Positions 1 to 7,089 of a stretch of 64,000 nt of DNA are shown here, in pieces (the stretch's first letter is position 1; each line of letters starts with the position of its first letter). The notes under the pieces are model-generated. The model saw only the letters and a program-made list of their open reading frames with translations, searched no databases and was not told the origin of the DNA. This DNA comes from Saprospiraceae bacterium (GTDB taxonomy: Bacteria > Bacteroidota > Bacteroidia > Chitinophagales > Saprospiraceae). The position numbers and the translations under genes were made by a program. The DNA lies in NCBI GenBank assembly GCA_019187225.1, contig JABAQQ010000013.1:1-64000 (forward strand), in the 5' to 3' direction.

Positions 1-75
1 ATAGACGCGCTTGTCCTTGTGCTTGCGTTGCAGCACCCGAAGACGTTTAATCGTGTCAGCATCAAGGTGAATCAT
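1..75 (-). CDS. 5' end of an unidentified gene cut by the window edge
   Basis: A minus-strand reading frame opens with ATG at 73-75 and runs off the left edge, so only about 25 N-terminal residues are visible, beginning MIHLDADTIKRLRVLQRK. The piece is basic and helical and could be the first helix of a DNA-binding or transposase-type helix-turn-helix domain, but that is a guess from composition. It is divergent from the OmpA-like gene at 291. No function can be assigned. Confidence 0.4.
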   Translation of the reverse strand, partial: MIHLDADTIKRLRVLQRKHKDKRVY

Positions 76-212
76 CCTACAAAGTTAAATTATGCTGGCT
101 TTTCGCAAACCACTTTCCGCCGGGTATTAATCAATCAAAGCGTAAAAACACTATATATTCTTGTTATGCTAATCTTTTTGGAAAATCTATGACAGAGTAT
201 TCAATTTTTGAA

Positions 213-246
213 GGAGAATGTGATTGATCTATTAGTTACATTCTCC
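213..246. promoter_or_regulatory. Inverted repeat in the leader of the OmpA-like gene
   Basis: A perfect 9-bp inverted repeat, GGAGAATGT (213-221) and ACATTCTCC (238-246), lies about 45 bp upstream of the ATG at 291. It could be an operator or an mRNA hairpin in the leader. There is no T-run after it, so it is not a convincing terminator. The rest of 76-290 is AT-rich and shows no gene. Confidence 0.35.
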
Positions 247-290
247 ACCTTCTCACAACCATTTTTCAAAAACTTAAAAAAATTCAAGTC

Positions 291-803
291 ATGAACGGCT
301 ATTCTATTTCTCGCGAGTATTCGCCATCTCCGCAGGCAGCCCTGCAAACCGGGGTTCCGCAATTGACCACACTGGACAGTTTCCGGCTCGATAGTTCGGA
401 GCTAACCGGAGATCACAAAAAGATACTGGATGATATGGCTAAAAGAATTGCTTATACCCACCAGACACCGCAGCCGGTGTTGGAGATTGTAGTGGTGGGT
501 TTCGCGGATAAAAGCGGTTCCTGGACGTATAATCATTATCTGGGACTGAAAAGAGCCTGTTCGGCAGCATCCCAGCTATTATACGTGCTGCACCGAAAAT
601 ATGGCAAGCAATTGATATTTCCGGTCCCCGTTACGCTCAACACGGAAGGAGAGCTCTCTTCGTATTCTGAGAAGAATCCCAAAGAGCGCCGGGTGGAAAT
701 CTGGCTGCGCGCCGAGCCGCCGCGCCGCAATTATCCGAAGCCTTACACGGCTTCAAAACGCCAGGGCGAAACCATGCTCGATGAAATCCTGAGCTTCGGA
801 TAA
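291..803 (+). CDS. OmpA-like domain protein, no signal peptide
   Basis: This 170-aa protein carries a recognisable but divergent OmpA C-terminal-like domain. An initial strand and helix with LDSSELTGDHKKILDDMA lies near residues 33-50. The central VGFADKSGSWTYNHYLGLKR near 68-87 corresponds to the family G(H/F)-(T/A)-D...N..LG..RA pattern. KNPKERRVEIWL near 128-139 corresponds to the closing N..RRVE strand. OmpA-like domains bind peptidoglycan in the periplasm. Here no signal peptide, lipobox or membrane segment is visible, so either export is by an unseen route or the domain has another use. The gene converges on the sigma-54 activator gene, with 11 bp between the stops. The start ATG follows an AT-rich leader without a clear Shine-Dalgarno, which is usual in Bacteroidota. 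Confidence 0.6.
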   Translation: MNGYSISREYSPSPQAALQTGVPQLTTLDSFRLDSSELTGDHKKILDDMAKRIAYTHQTPQPVLEIVVVGFADKSGSWTYNHYLGLKRACSAASQLLYVLHRKYGKQLIFPVPVTLNTEGELSSYSEKNPKERRVEIWLRAEPPRRNYPKPYTASKRQGETMLDEILSFG

Positions 804-814
804 GCATGACCCGG

Positions 815-2251
815 TCAGTCATCACTGTCTTTTTTCCCTGCCCAATACCCCTGGACCAATCTGTCCGTTACATCCAGCCGCCGGGCGGCCTCCTGGAGGT
901 TGCCGGCGGCTTCGTCTATGGCGATGTCCATCGCCACGTCTGCCGCGACGCGCTTGATGTCTTTCAGTCCCACTCCGTTGGCCAAAGCCTGCCGGATGGA
1001 TTCTTTGAAACCGTTTTCCTTCCAGGTGTGCTCAGCGATTGACAGACACTCCCGGTCGGCTTCCGGAATGTCGCCGATGGTAACGGGGCCATCGCCCGTA
1101 TGCCGGTAAGCGATGCGGGTAATGAGTTGTCGCAATTGACGCACGTTACCGGGGTAAGGGTGCGACAGGAGGAAGCTCAGCATGAGCGGATCGAAGGGCG
1201 GGGGGGTATCAGTTTGGAGCGCATGTGCGAGGAAATGCTCCGCCAGTTCGGGAATATCGAGCCGTCGCTCCCGCAAGGGAGGCAGGTGCACAATGCAGGT
1301 TCCGAGACGGTAGTACAGATCCTGCCGGAAATTGCCTTTGTCTACTTCCTGCAACAGATTCCGGTTGGTGGCACACACGAGCCGGAATTGTGTTTTTTTC
1401 CAAATGTTGCTCCCGACCCTTTTATACAACCCATCCTGACTGACCCGCAGCAATTCGGCTTGCAAACGCAGGGGTAATTCGCCGATCTCGTCCAGAAAAA
1501 GCGTGCCTCTGTCCGCGAGGGCAAAAGCGCCGTCGCGATTGGCCACGGCATTGGTAAACGCCCCTTTTTCGTGCCCGAAAAACTCGCTTCCCGACAATTC
1601 GGGCACGATGGTCGTGCAATCGAGCAATATCAGACTCTGCTTGTCCTGCCGTTTATCGAGATCGTGGACGAGGCGGGCTATGAGTTCTTTGCCTGTACCG
1701 CTTTCTCCCAAAATCAAGACAGGCGCTGAAGAAAAACAAGCCACCTCGACTACTTGCCGGAGAATCTTTCGCCATACCGGACAACTGCCGATGAGCGTTT
1801 TTTGCACCCGATCCGATTCAAGGATACTTTCGATTGAAGACCAACGGTGAAGACGGGACTTTAATGCATCGGCGAGCCTGAACTTGCCCCGAAGGTCCAA
1901 TACGTCGTCCACTCCCATACCAAGCAAACGCCATACCCGGAAGAAAGGCAGTTTTTTTTCTCCCATATAGAGTGCGATGACGCGTCGCTCGAGTTCGAGG
2001 ACTTCCCGCAGACATTCCTGCTCTTGCTCCTCGGTAATTTGGTCGTCGAGCAGAAGCAAAACAGCACTTTGGCCTTCCGATACCCGGGAGGAACAGCATT
2101 CGATGCGGGCGGTTTTAAGTTGCGCCGAAATAGATTGGAAATGACCATTGGCGCTGTCGGGAGCGGGGCTTTTCAGCCACACTTGGAATGTGTCGTTGGT
2201 TGTCATGCAGGGGGGCATTTGGTTTTGATTCGACAACATGATCCAAAGCAT
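815..2251 (-). CDS. Sigma-54-dependent transcriptional activator (AAA+), variant GAFTNA loop
   Basis: The protein is an enhancer-binding activator that would use ATP hydrolysis to open sigma-54 RNA polymerase promoters. Residues 1-140 look like a degenerate receiver or sensor domain (AVLLLLDD, then VDDVLDLRGKFRLADALKSR). The AAA+ module has Walker A GESGTGKE (182-189) and Walker B LFLDE (251-255). It also has the sigma-54 contact loop, which reads GAFTNA (230-235) rather than the family GAFTGA. The C-terminal region ends NLQEAARRLDVTDRLVQGYW, a Fis-like helix-turn-helix. The start is uncertain because several ATG codons lie within the first 16 codons. The gene is divergent from the TonB receptor, but the 312-bp gap and the metal-type operator there suggest separate control. 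Which promoters it serves cannot be told from the window. Confidence 0.85.
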   Translation of the reverse strand: MLWIMLSNQNQMPPCMTTNDTFQVWLKSPAPDSANGHFQSISAQLKTARIECCSSRVSEGQSAVLLLLDDQITEEQEQECLREVLELERRVIALYMGEKKLPFFRVWRLLGMGVDDVLDLRGKFRLADALKSRLHRWSSIESILESDRVQKTLIGSCPVWRKILRQVVEVACFSSAPVLILGESGTGKELIARLVHDLDKRQDKQSLILLDCTTIVPELSGSEFFGHEKGAFTNAVANRDGAFALADRGTLFLDEIGELPLRLQAELLRVSQDGLYKRVGSNIWKKTQFRLVCATNRNLLQEVDKGNFRQDLYYRLGTCIVHLPPLRERRLDIPELAEHFLAHALQTDTPPPFDPLMLSFLLSHPYPGNVRQLRQLITRIAYRHTGDGPVTIGDIPEADRECLSIAEHTWKENGFKESIRQALANGVGLKDIKRVAADVAMDIAIDEAAGNLQEAARRLDVTDRLVQGYWAGKKDSDD

Positions 2252-2357
2252 GTCTTCACTGATTAAAAGCCGCGCAAGTTAGTTGGTTGGTGGCACAAAC
2301 CCGCGCACATTTAATTATATTTTTTATGCATTTGTCGAAAAATAAAGGTTAAGTAGC

Positions 2358-2450
2358 CGGACATTGGATTTTAGACATTGGACATCAGACTAAATGATTG
2401 GCTTCCAAGGCCTGATAGTCCAACGTCCAATGTCAATCTATTTTGTCCAC
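2358..2450. repeat. Dispersed imperfect palindrome, copy 1 (second copy at 38322-38414)
   Basis: About 93 bp containing repeated ACATTGGA/TCCAATGT half-sites that fold into an imperfect hairpin. Its reverse complement aligns along its length with 38322-38414: both share GTGGACAAA, TTGGACGTTGGAC, CCAATCATTTAGT and AATCCAATGTC in the same order. It lies between divergent genes, upstream of the TonB receptor promoter. The stretch 2252-2563 otherwise contains only this repeat, the promoter and the operator. Confidence 0.7.
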
Positions 2451-2496
2451 ACACTTACTTTCAGGCATCCGGAAAATTTTTTAGCACATGTACTTG

Positions 2497-2525
2497 TTTT
2501 TGCAAGATTTTTCAAACTACCTTTG
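2497..2525 (+). promoter_or_regulatory. Bacteroidota-type promoter of the TonB receptor
   Basis: TACCTTTG (2518-2525) matches the Bacteroidota -7 element TAnnTTTG. A T-rich TTTTTG at 2497-2502 may serve as the -33 element, although the 15-bp spacing is short. A transcript would start about 7-10 bp downstream, inside or next to the palindromic operator at 2533-2550. Confidence 0.55.
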
Positions 2526-2532
2526 TAATATT

Positions 2533-2550
2533 ATTTAGACAAGCCTAAAT
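2533..2550. promoter_or_regulatory. DtxR/MntR-type metal-repressor operator
   Basis: ATTTAGACAAGCCTAAAT is an interrupted palindrome with half-sites ATTTAGRC and GYCTAAAT. This resembles operators of the DtxR/IdeR/MntR family of iron- or manganese-dependent repressors. It lies directly after the -7 element and 14 bp before the receptor ATG, where bound repressor would block transcription. The family assignment is inferred from half-site similarity only. Confidence 0.5.
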
Positions 2551-2563
2551 ATTTGATTTTGCA

Positions 2564-4858
2564 ATGCGAAAAATAGGCACATTGTTATTGGTGTTCTTTC
2601 ATATAGGTTTGGCATGGGCTCAAACCAGTATTTTGAAAGGTCGCATCACCGACGCTCAAACGGGCGAACCGTTGGCATTTGCCACCGTTCAAATGTCCGT
2701 ACCACCCGGAGGAACACTCTCCGACACTACCGGGTCTTTCTCTTTACAAATACCTGAAAGTATTGAAAAAGTCAAAGTCAGCGTCTCGCTTGTGGGTTAC
2801 ATACGGCAATCTATCTTTTTGTCTGTCAGCGAAAAAGCAGCGGATATCCGCCTTGCACCCGACGAATCGAATCTGAAAGAAGTCGTCGTCACCGGCACCA
2901 TGAAAGAAATGCGCAAGTCCGACAGCCCCGTGCCGGTGGAAGTGTTTTCACCCAAATTTTTCCTGCGCAATCCCACGCCGAGCCTGTTCGACGCAATTCA
3001 AATGGTCAACGGAGTGCGCCCGCAACTCCAGTGCAACGTGTGCAACACCGGCGACATCCACATCAACGGCATGGAGGGGCCATATACGATGGTGTTGATT
3101 GACGGGATGCCTATTGTAAGTGGATTGTCAACAGTTTATGGCTTGAGCGGTATCCCGAACAGCGTATTGCAACGTATGGAAGTGGTAAAAGGCCCTGCCG
3201 CCTCGCTCTACGGTTCTGAAGCCATGGGCGGCCTCATCAACATCATCACCAAAGACCCGGCCGACAAACCTGAAATTCGCCTCGACCTGAACGGCACTAC
3301 CTACGGGGAATACAATGCCGATGCGGCGGGTTCGCTCACGCTCGGCAATGCCAAAACCTTACTGAGCGCCAATTACTTCCATTTTTCCGAACGTTGGGAC
3401 ATCAACGACGACAACTTCACCGATGTCACTTTGCAAAAACGGCTCTCAATTTTCAATAAATGGCGCTTTGAGCGCAAAGACAACCGCATCGCATCCGTCG
3501 CCTTTCGCTACCTGTGGGAAGACCGATATGGCGGCGAAATGCAATGGGAACCGCGCTGGCGCGGCACCGACAGCATATACGGCGAGAGTATCCTGACCAA
3601 CCGCTACGAGATCATCGGTAATTATCAATTGCCCATTGAAAATCAGAAAGTTTTATTCAGTTTTTCCTACAACCGCCACCATCAGGACAGTTACTACGGC
3701 GATGTGCCCTACCTCGCCGATCAGCGCATCGGTTTCGGCCAACTAACCTGGGAGCGCCACCTCTGGCAACGCCACGATGTGCTGTTCGGCACGGGCGCAC
3801 GCTACACTTTTTACGACGACAACACGCCGGTGACCGCCAACAACAACCTCGAAAACGCGCCGCAGCGCGTGTGGCTGCCCGGCGTTTTTGTGCAGGACGA
3901 ATGGACTTTCAACAAACGCTGGAAACTGCTTTCCGGCCTTCGCTGGGACCACGATAAGAGGCATGGCAACATCCTTTCGCCGCGCCTGAATTTGAAATAC
4001 GACCCCGACAGTGAGAATACCCTGCGCCTTTCGGCGGGCAGCGGATTCCGGGTGGTCAATGTGTTCAGCGAAGACCACGCAGCGCTCACGGGTGGGCGGC
4101 AGGTAGTGTTCGCAGAGGAGTTGGAGCCGGAACGCACCTGGAACGCGAACCTGAATTACACCCGTTTTCAAAATACGGGTTTCGGCTTTATCAACTTCGA
4201 CGCGACGGTGTTTTATACCTATTTTTTCAACAAGATCATCGCCGACTATGACGCCGACCCGGAAAAGATCATTTACCAAAACCTCGATGGCTATGCTGAA
4301 AACATGGGCTTTTCGCTCAATTCAGACTGGAATTTCACCAACGGCCTGAAAGCGATGGCAGGTTTCACCCTTATGGACGTGAGTGTGGTGGAAAGCGGCC
4401 GCCGCGCGTGGCAAATCCATACGCCACATTTCACGGGCAATTGGTCGCTCTCCTACCCCATTACAAAGTGGAACCTGACACTCGACTACAACGGTCATCT
4501 GACCAGCTCCATGCGGCTGCCGGTATTCCCGAATGACTACCGGCCTGAACAGTCGCCGTGGTTCAGTATTCACAATATTCAGGTGACCTGGAAATTGAAA
4601 AGCAGGGGTTCTTCAGATTTGACAACTTTTGAAAAGTTGTCAAATCTCGCCGGAGGAATGGAGATTTACGCCGGCGTGAAAAACCTGTTCAACTTCTACC
4701 CCCGCGAGGACGTCATCCTTCGCCCGCATGACCCTTTCGACAAACAAGCCGACAACCCGGTGGACAACCCGAACGGCTATACCTTCGACCCCTCGTACAA
4801 CTACGCGCCGGTGCAGGCTGTGAGGGGATTTGCGGGGGTACGGGTGGCTATAAAATGA
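2564..4858 (+). CDS. TonB-dependent outer-membrane receptor, likely metal or siderophore uptake
   Basis: The 764-aa receptor has a signal peptide (MRKIGTLLLVFFHIGLAWAQ) followed by a carboxypeptidase-regulatory-like domain (about 24-105, ILKGRITDAQTGEPLAFATV). The plug domain (about 115-235) contains GDIHINGMEGPYTMVLIDG and VVKGPAASLYGSEAMGG. A 22-strand barrel region follows and ends in aromatic-rich strands. Such receptors import scarce ligands across the outer membrane using TonB-ExbBD energy. The operator at 2533-2550 suggests metal-repressed expression, hence an iron- or manganese-related ligand. A cysteine pair in the plug (QCNVCNTG) is typical of a Bacteroidota subgroup. Near the C-terminus, residues around 685-694 (SSDLTTFEKLSNLAG) are encoded by a 33-bp perfect palindrome that keeps the frame. 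The gene is otherwise intact; the substrate is unknown. Confidence 0.92.
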   Translation: MRKIGTLLLVFFHIGLAWAQTSILKGRITDAQTGEPLAFATVQMSVPPGGTLSDTTGSFSLQIPESIEKVKVSVSLVGYIRQSIFLSVSEKAADIRLAPDESNLKEVVVTGTMKEMRKSDSPVPVEVFSPKFFLRNPTPSLFDAIQMVNGVRPQLQCNVCNTGDIHINGMEGPYTMVLIDGMPIVSGLSTVYGLSGIPNSVLQRMEVVKGPAASLYGSEAMGGLINIITKDPADKPEIRLDLNGTTYGEYNADAAGSLTLGNAKTLLSANYFHFSERWDINDDNFTDVTLQKRLSIFNKWRFERKDNRIASVAFRYLWEDRYGGEMQWEPRWRGTDSIYGESILTNRYEIIGNYQLPIENQKVLFSFSYNRHHQDSYYGDVPYLADQRIGFGQLTWERHLWQRHDVLFGTGARYTFYDDNTPVTANNNLENAPQRVWLPGVFVQDEWTFNKRWKLLSGLRWDHDKRHGNILSPRLNLKYDPDSENTLRLSAGSGFRVVNVFSEDHAALTGGRQVVFAEELEPERTWNANLNYTRFQNTGFGFINFDATVFYTYFFNKIIADYDADPEKIIYQNLDGYAENMGFSLNSDWNFTNGLKAMAGFTLMDVSVVESGRRAWQIHTPHFTGNWSLSYPITKWNLTLDYNGHLTSSMRLPVFPNDYRPEQSPWFSIHNIQVTWKLKSRGSSDLTTFEKLSNLAGGMEIYAGVKNLFNFYPREDVILRPHDPFDKQADNPVDNPNGYTFDPSYNYAPVQAVRGFAGVRVAIK
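4615..4647. repeat. 33-bp perfect palindrome inside the TonB receptor gene
   Basis: AGATTTGACAACTTTT (4615-4630) and AAAAGTTGTCAAATCT (4632-4647) form a perfect inverted repeat with a single central G. It is read in frame between two barrel strands. It looks like an inserted palindromic unit tolerated in an extracellular loop rather than conserved receptor sequence. Confidence 0.85.
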
Positions 4859-4881
4859 TAAGCGGCTGCACGTATTGAGTC

Positions 4882-4921
4882 TGGCAAGTCGGCTACAAGG
4901 ACGGGGCGCATTTTTCAAAAT
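4882..4921 (+). repeat. 40-bp direct repeat, left copy
   Basis: Forty identical bases occur here and at 7252-7291 in the same orientation, starting TGGCAAGTCGGCTACAAGG and ending TTTTTCAAAAT. They encode the AraC motif WQVGYKDGAHFSK in both places. They bound the 2.3-kb segment holding the AbiE pair and the decayed ATPase. Confidence 0.9.
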
Positions 4922-4968
4922 CCTAGCTCGAAACATTCGGCATTTCGCCGAGCGCAAGCCGCAAGTAA
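4882..4968 (+). pseudogene. C-terminal fragment of an AraC-type regulator
   Basis: Reading + from TGG at 4882 gives WQVGYKDGAHFSKS, a stop, then LETFGISPSASRK and a stop at 4966-4968. This is the second half of an AraC-family helix-turn-helix (family pattern ...GY.D..HFS..F...FG.SPS.YRK) with one in-frame TAG. The first 40 bp are identical to 7252-7291, where the N-terminal part of the same kind of domain is found. The two fragments therefore look like separated halves of one gene, in permuted order. Confidence 0.75.
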
Positions 4969-4993
4969 TTGATTTTCCTTGATGTTGCCTTCA

Positions 4994-5770
4994 TCACAGG
5001 GTGGCATCGCGGATTATCTGGGGGAATGCGACCACCCGGCGAACATCCAGCGGATCGAATAAAAAAGGCTGCACATCTAACGCAAGTGCCTGAAAATCAA
5101 ATTTTTCACAGACCGACAGCAAATATTCTTTCAGTTGGCCGGGAGTCGAGATTTGAAGCCGGGCATGCAGAAACCCATAGTTCGGAGTCGTTCTCCCAAG
5201 CAGAAATACCGCATCGAAAAAATCGCGGCCTTTCGGCTGTCTTCTGTTCGTGATGGCGAAAAATTTTTGGCTCAACAGAATGTCGGGAGGTGTCGTTCGG
5301 ATGCCGGTGAACACATCGAAACGGTTGAGGTAGAACAGGCCTGGTTCGAACGCAAACCCTTGCGGCTCAGTGTCGAGATTGATCAAAATACGCGCCTCCG
5401 GGTGATTGCTCAGGCCGGTTTCGTAAAGCAGACCGGGAAAGCGGATGTAGCAATGATAGGCCCCGCGCAGTACGTTTCGTATCTCTGCCCGGAAACCTTG
5501 CCGCTCCAACCCGGTAAGAATCAGCTGCGAAACGGCCTCGAAGTCGCTTTCGGACAAATCGAAATTGTCAAAATCGAGGTCTTCTGAAAAACGCTGGTTG
5601 TTGTGCACGATACGCAGGCAAGTACCGCCGAGGAACGTAAATTTTACGGCATAAGGGCTCTCGAAAAGCAGTTCGAGGATTTTGCATTGCAAATATTCCC
5701 GCAGCAGGAACGCGCTTTTCGAGTGGAGATTTGCCGGGTAGAACTGCCGGATTTCAGCGAGCGATATCAT
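4994..5770 (-). CDS. abiEii: AbiEii-type nucleotidyltransferase toxin
   Basis: The protein belongs to the AbiEii/AbiGii nucleotidyltransferase family, the toxin of type IV-like abortive infection toxin-antitoxin systems. The hallmark is GGTCLRIVHNNQRFSEDLDF near residues 48-67, giving the G-G-T and S-E-D-L-D motifs of the catalytic site. A later conserved lysine region, DILLSQKFFAITNRRQPKG, matches the family motif. The ATG at 5770 (MISLAEI) was preferred over an upstream TTG. With this start the gene overlaps the end of the upstream antitoxin gene by 17 bp, as expected for translational coupling. The length (258 aa) fits the family. The pair sits inside the segment flanked by 40-bp repeats, which suggests acquisition as a module. 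Confidence 0.85.
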   Translation of the reverse strand: MISLAEIRQFYPANLHSKSAFLLREYLQCKILELLFESPYAVKFTFLGGTCLRIVHNNQRFSEDLDFDNFDLSESDFEAVSQLILTGLERQGFRAEIRNVLRGAYHCYIRFPGLLYETGLSNHPEARILINLDTEPQGFAFEPGLFYLNRFDVFTGIRTTPPDILLSQKFFAITNRRQPKGRDFFDAVFLLGRTTPNYGFLHARLQISTPGQLKEYLLSVCEKFDFQALALDVQPFLFDPLDVRRVVAFPQIIRDATL

Positions 5771-6386
5771 GGCTGGATACAAATTTTAAAAACTCCTTTG
5801 ATCTGACTTCCAGTGCTTTCGACTTGAAAACAGGCAGATATTGTTCAAAAACGGTCGCGTCAAATTTTTCATGGAGTTCGTGAAAATTCAACCGCAGCTC
5901 GTGGAAATGCCCCTCGGAATCGAGTGTCGGAAACAGATACAACAAATCGAGCAACGCTTTGGCCGGATCGGCAATTTTGAACCGAAAAGCGCCGAATGGC
6001 TCCAGGCAGTAGCCAAAAAAAAACGCGGGTTTGACCGTGCGATAGGTAAAATTGCCGGCGGGAGTCGAAAATGACTGTGTTTTGAGCGTCGTCACACTCG
6101 TCACGGTGAACACGCCTTCGGGAATGAACCCGTGCCACGACAGCGCCGATTGCAGGGAGACGTAGGACGGCGCATAAACCCGGTTGGCAATGAAAAACAA
6201 TTCGGCTTCGCCGGATACCGGCTTGTCTGAAAAACGGTACTGCGTGTTTCTGATTTTCTCCAAAAAACCGGCTTCCTGCCAGCGGGTCAGCGCGTTGCGG
6301 TCAAAGCCCGGAAAGGCTTTTTCAATTTCACTGACCGATATGACCGGAAAGCCCGAGAATTGTTTTTGAAACGTTGAAAATTTCAT
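5754..6386 (-). CDS. abiEi: AbiEi-type antitoxin
   Basis: This 210-aa protein is the upstream partner of the AbiEii toxin. The N-terminus (MKFSTFQKQFSGFPVISVSE, then FDRNALTRWQEAGFLEKI) looks like the winged-helix DNA-binding domain that lets AbiEi antitoxins repress their own operon. The middle (YAPSYVSLQSALSWHGFIP, about 85-103) is the hallmark segment of AbiEi-like proteins. The C-terminal half (ADPAKALLDLLYLFP) matches the antitoxin domain. The start was placed at the ATG at 6384-6386, because upstream codons to 6434 give an unlikely hydrophobic and basic extension. Order and overlap (antitoxin first, 17-bp overlap) match AbiE operons. The operator was not located. Confidence 0.8.
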   Translation of the reverse strand: MKFSTFQKQFSGFPVISVSEIEKAFPGFDRNALTRWQEAGFLEKIRNTQYRFSDKPVSGEAELFFIANRVYAPSYVSLQSALSWHGFIPEGVFTVTSVTTLKTQSFSTPAGNFTYRTVKPAFFFGYCLEPFGAFRFKIADPAKALLDLLYLFPTLDSEGHFHELRLNFHELHEKFDATVFEQYLPVFKSKALEVRSKEFLKFVSSHDIAR

Positions 6387-6457
6387 TCGTTTCTTTTTTT
6401 CAGCAAAAATACTGATTTTTAGAAACAAAAGCAAAATTTGGTTCGTACTTTTTGAGG

Positions 6458-7005
6458 TTATGATTTACTATCCCCAAAGAGATCGTCCAGCCGGAGTTCT
6501 TTGTCAACCAGACCGAGGCTGTGCTCGTTGGGCAGGATTCCGTAAGTGCTGATAAACGTTAGAAAGACCTGTTTTTTTGTTTTTGAGTAAAAACTTAGGC
6601 AGGGGCAGCGCCCCGAAAGATTTGTAGTTATTTATGAACAAAATCCACTATGGAGGGGCAGCGCCCCGAAACATATTCCGGGGCGCTGCCCCTCCACGAA
6701 ATAATATCGGTCTTTCTGCTACAAATTTTTCGGGGCGCTGCCCCTGCCTAAGTTTTTACGTTTTTGAATAGTGCTTGAACAGGGCGATTTTTTTTCTCAA
6801 TGCCGCTCCAGGCACGGTAACCCTGCTTTTTGCTGAAATGTCTTCCACACCTCCGCGCCTTCCCGGCGCATGGTTTCGATAAATTTCAGGTAAAACAGGG
6901 AATACTCATCCGTCAGCCGGTAAAGGGACTCCCGTTTTACGCGACCAAAAAAGACCGAAGGGTAGCGATTTCTTTTTCCCTGCCTATCAGCATTGACTGT
7001 TGCAT
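6458..7005 (-). pseudogene. Decayed DUF234-type ATPase gene interrupted by a palindromic element
   Basis: Minus-strand fragments match, in order, the intact ATPase at 43927-45360. The N-terminus MQQSMLIGREKEIATLRSF ends at a stop. Then comes RESLYRLTDEYSLFYLKFIE plus WKTFQQKAG and, after a frameshift, YRAWSGIE (compare LYRLSDYYTAFYFRFIKD and HRAWQGF). Next is KIALFKHYSKTKKQVFLTF and finally LGLVDKELRLDDLFGDSKS with stop at 6458-6460 (compare VSKTKKAVFLTM and VTLEDLFA). The Walker A region and most of the middle are deleted. A 173-bp palindromic element (6587-6759) sits inside the C-terminal part. Removing it with one copy of its 8-bp duplication restores the frame across HYSKTKKQVF, so the insertion is younger than the gene. 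Confidence 0.8.
6587..6759. mobile_element. 173-bp MITE-like nested palindrome with 8-bp target duplication
   Basis: Terminal inverted repeats begin GTAAAAACTTAGGCAGGGGC and extend about 30 bp into CAGCGCCCCGAAA. An inner palindrome (GGAGGGGCAGCGCCCCGAAA and its complement) lies near 6653-6704. The element is flanked by GTTTTTGA at 6579-6586 and again at 6760-6767, an 8-bp target-site duplication. It has no coding capacity. The size, terminal repeats and duplication are those of a non-autonomous element mobilised in trans; no matching transposase is in the window. Confidence 0.8.
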
Positions 7006-7006
7006 G

Positions 7007-7056
7007 ATTACTCGCTTTATGTAGGCAAAAATAGGCAGATAAAGCGAGCGAGTAAT
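7007..7056. promoter_or_regulatory. Long inverted repeat at the start of the ATPase pseudogene
   Basis: ATTACTCGCTTTAT (7007-7020) and ATAAAGCGAGCGAGTAAT (7039-7056) form an imperfect palindrome that abuts the start codon of the pseudogene (ATG at 7003-7005, minus strand). The intact relative at 43927 also has a palindrome touching its ATG. An operator for self-repression is the simplest reading, but this is inference. Confidence 0.45.
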
Positions 7057-7089
7057 AAAAATTTACATTCGCTTTAAGTCGATAATTTT

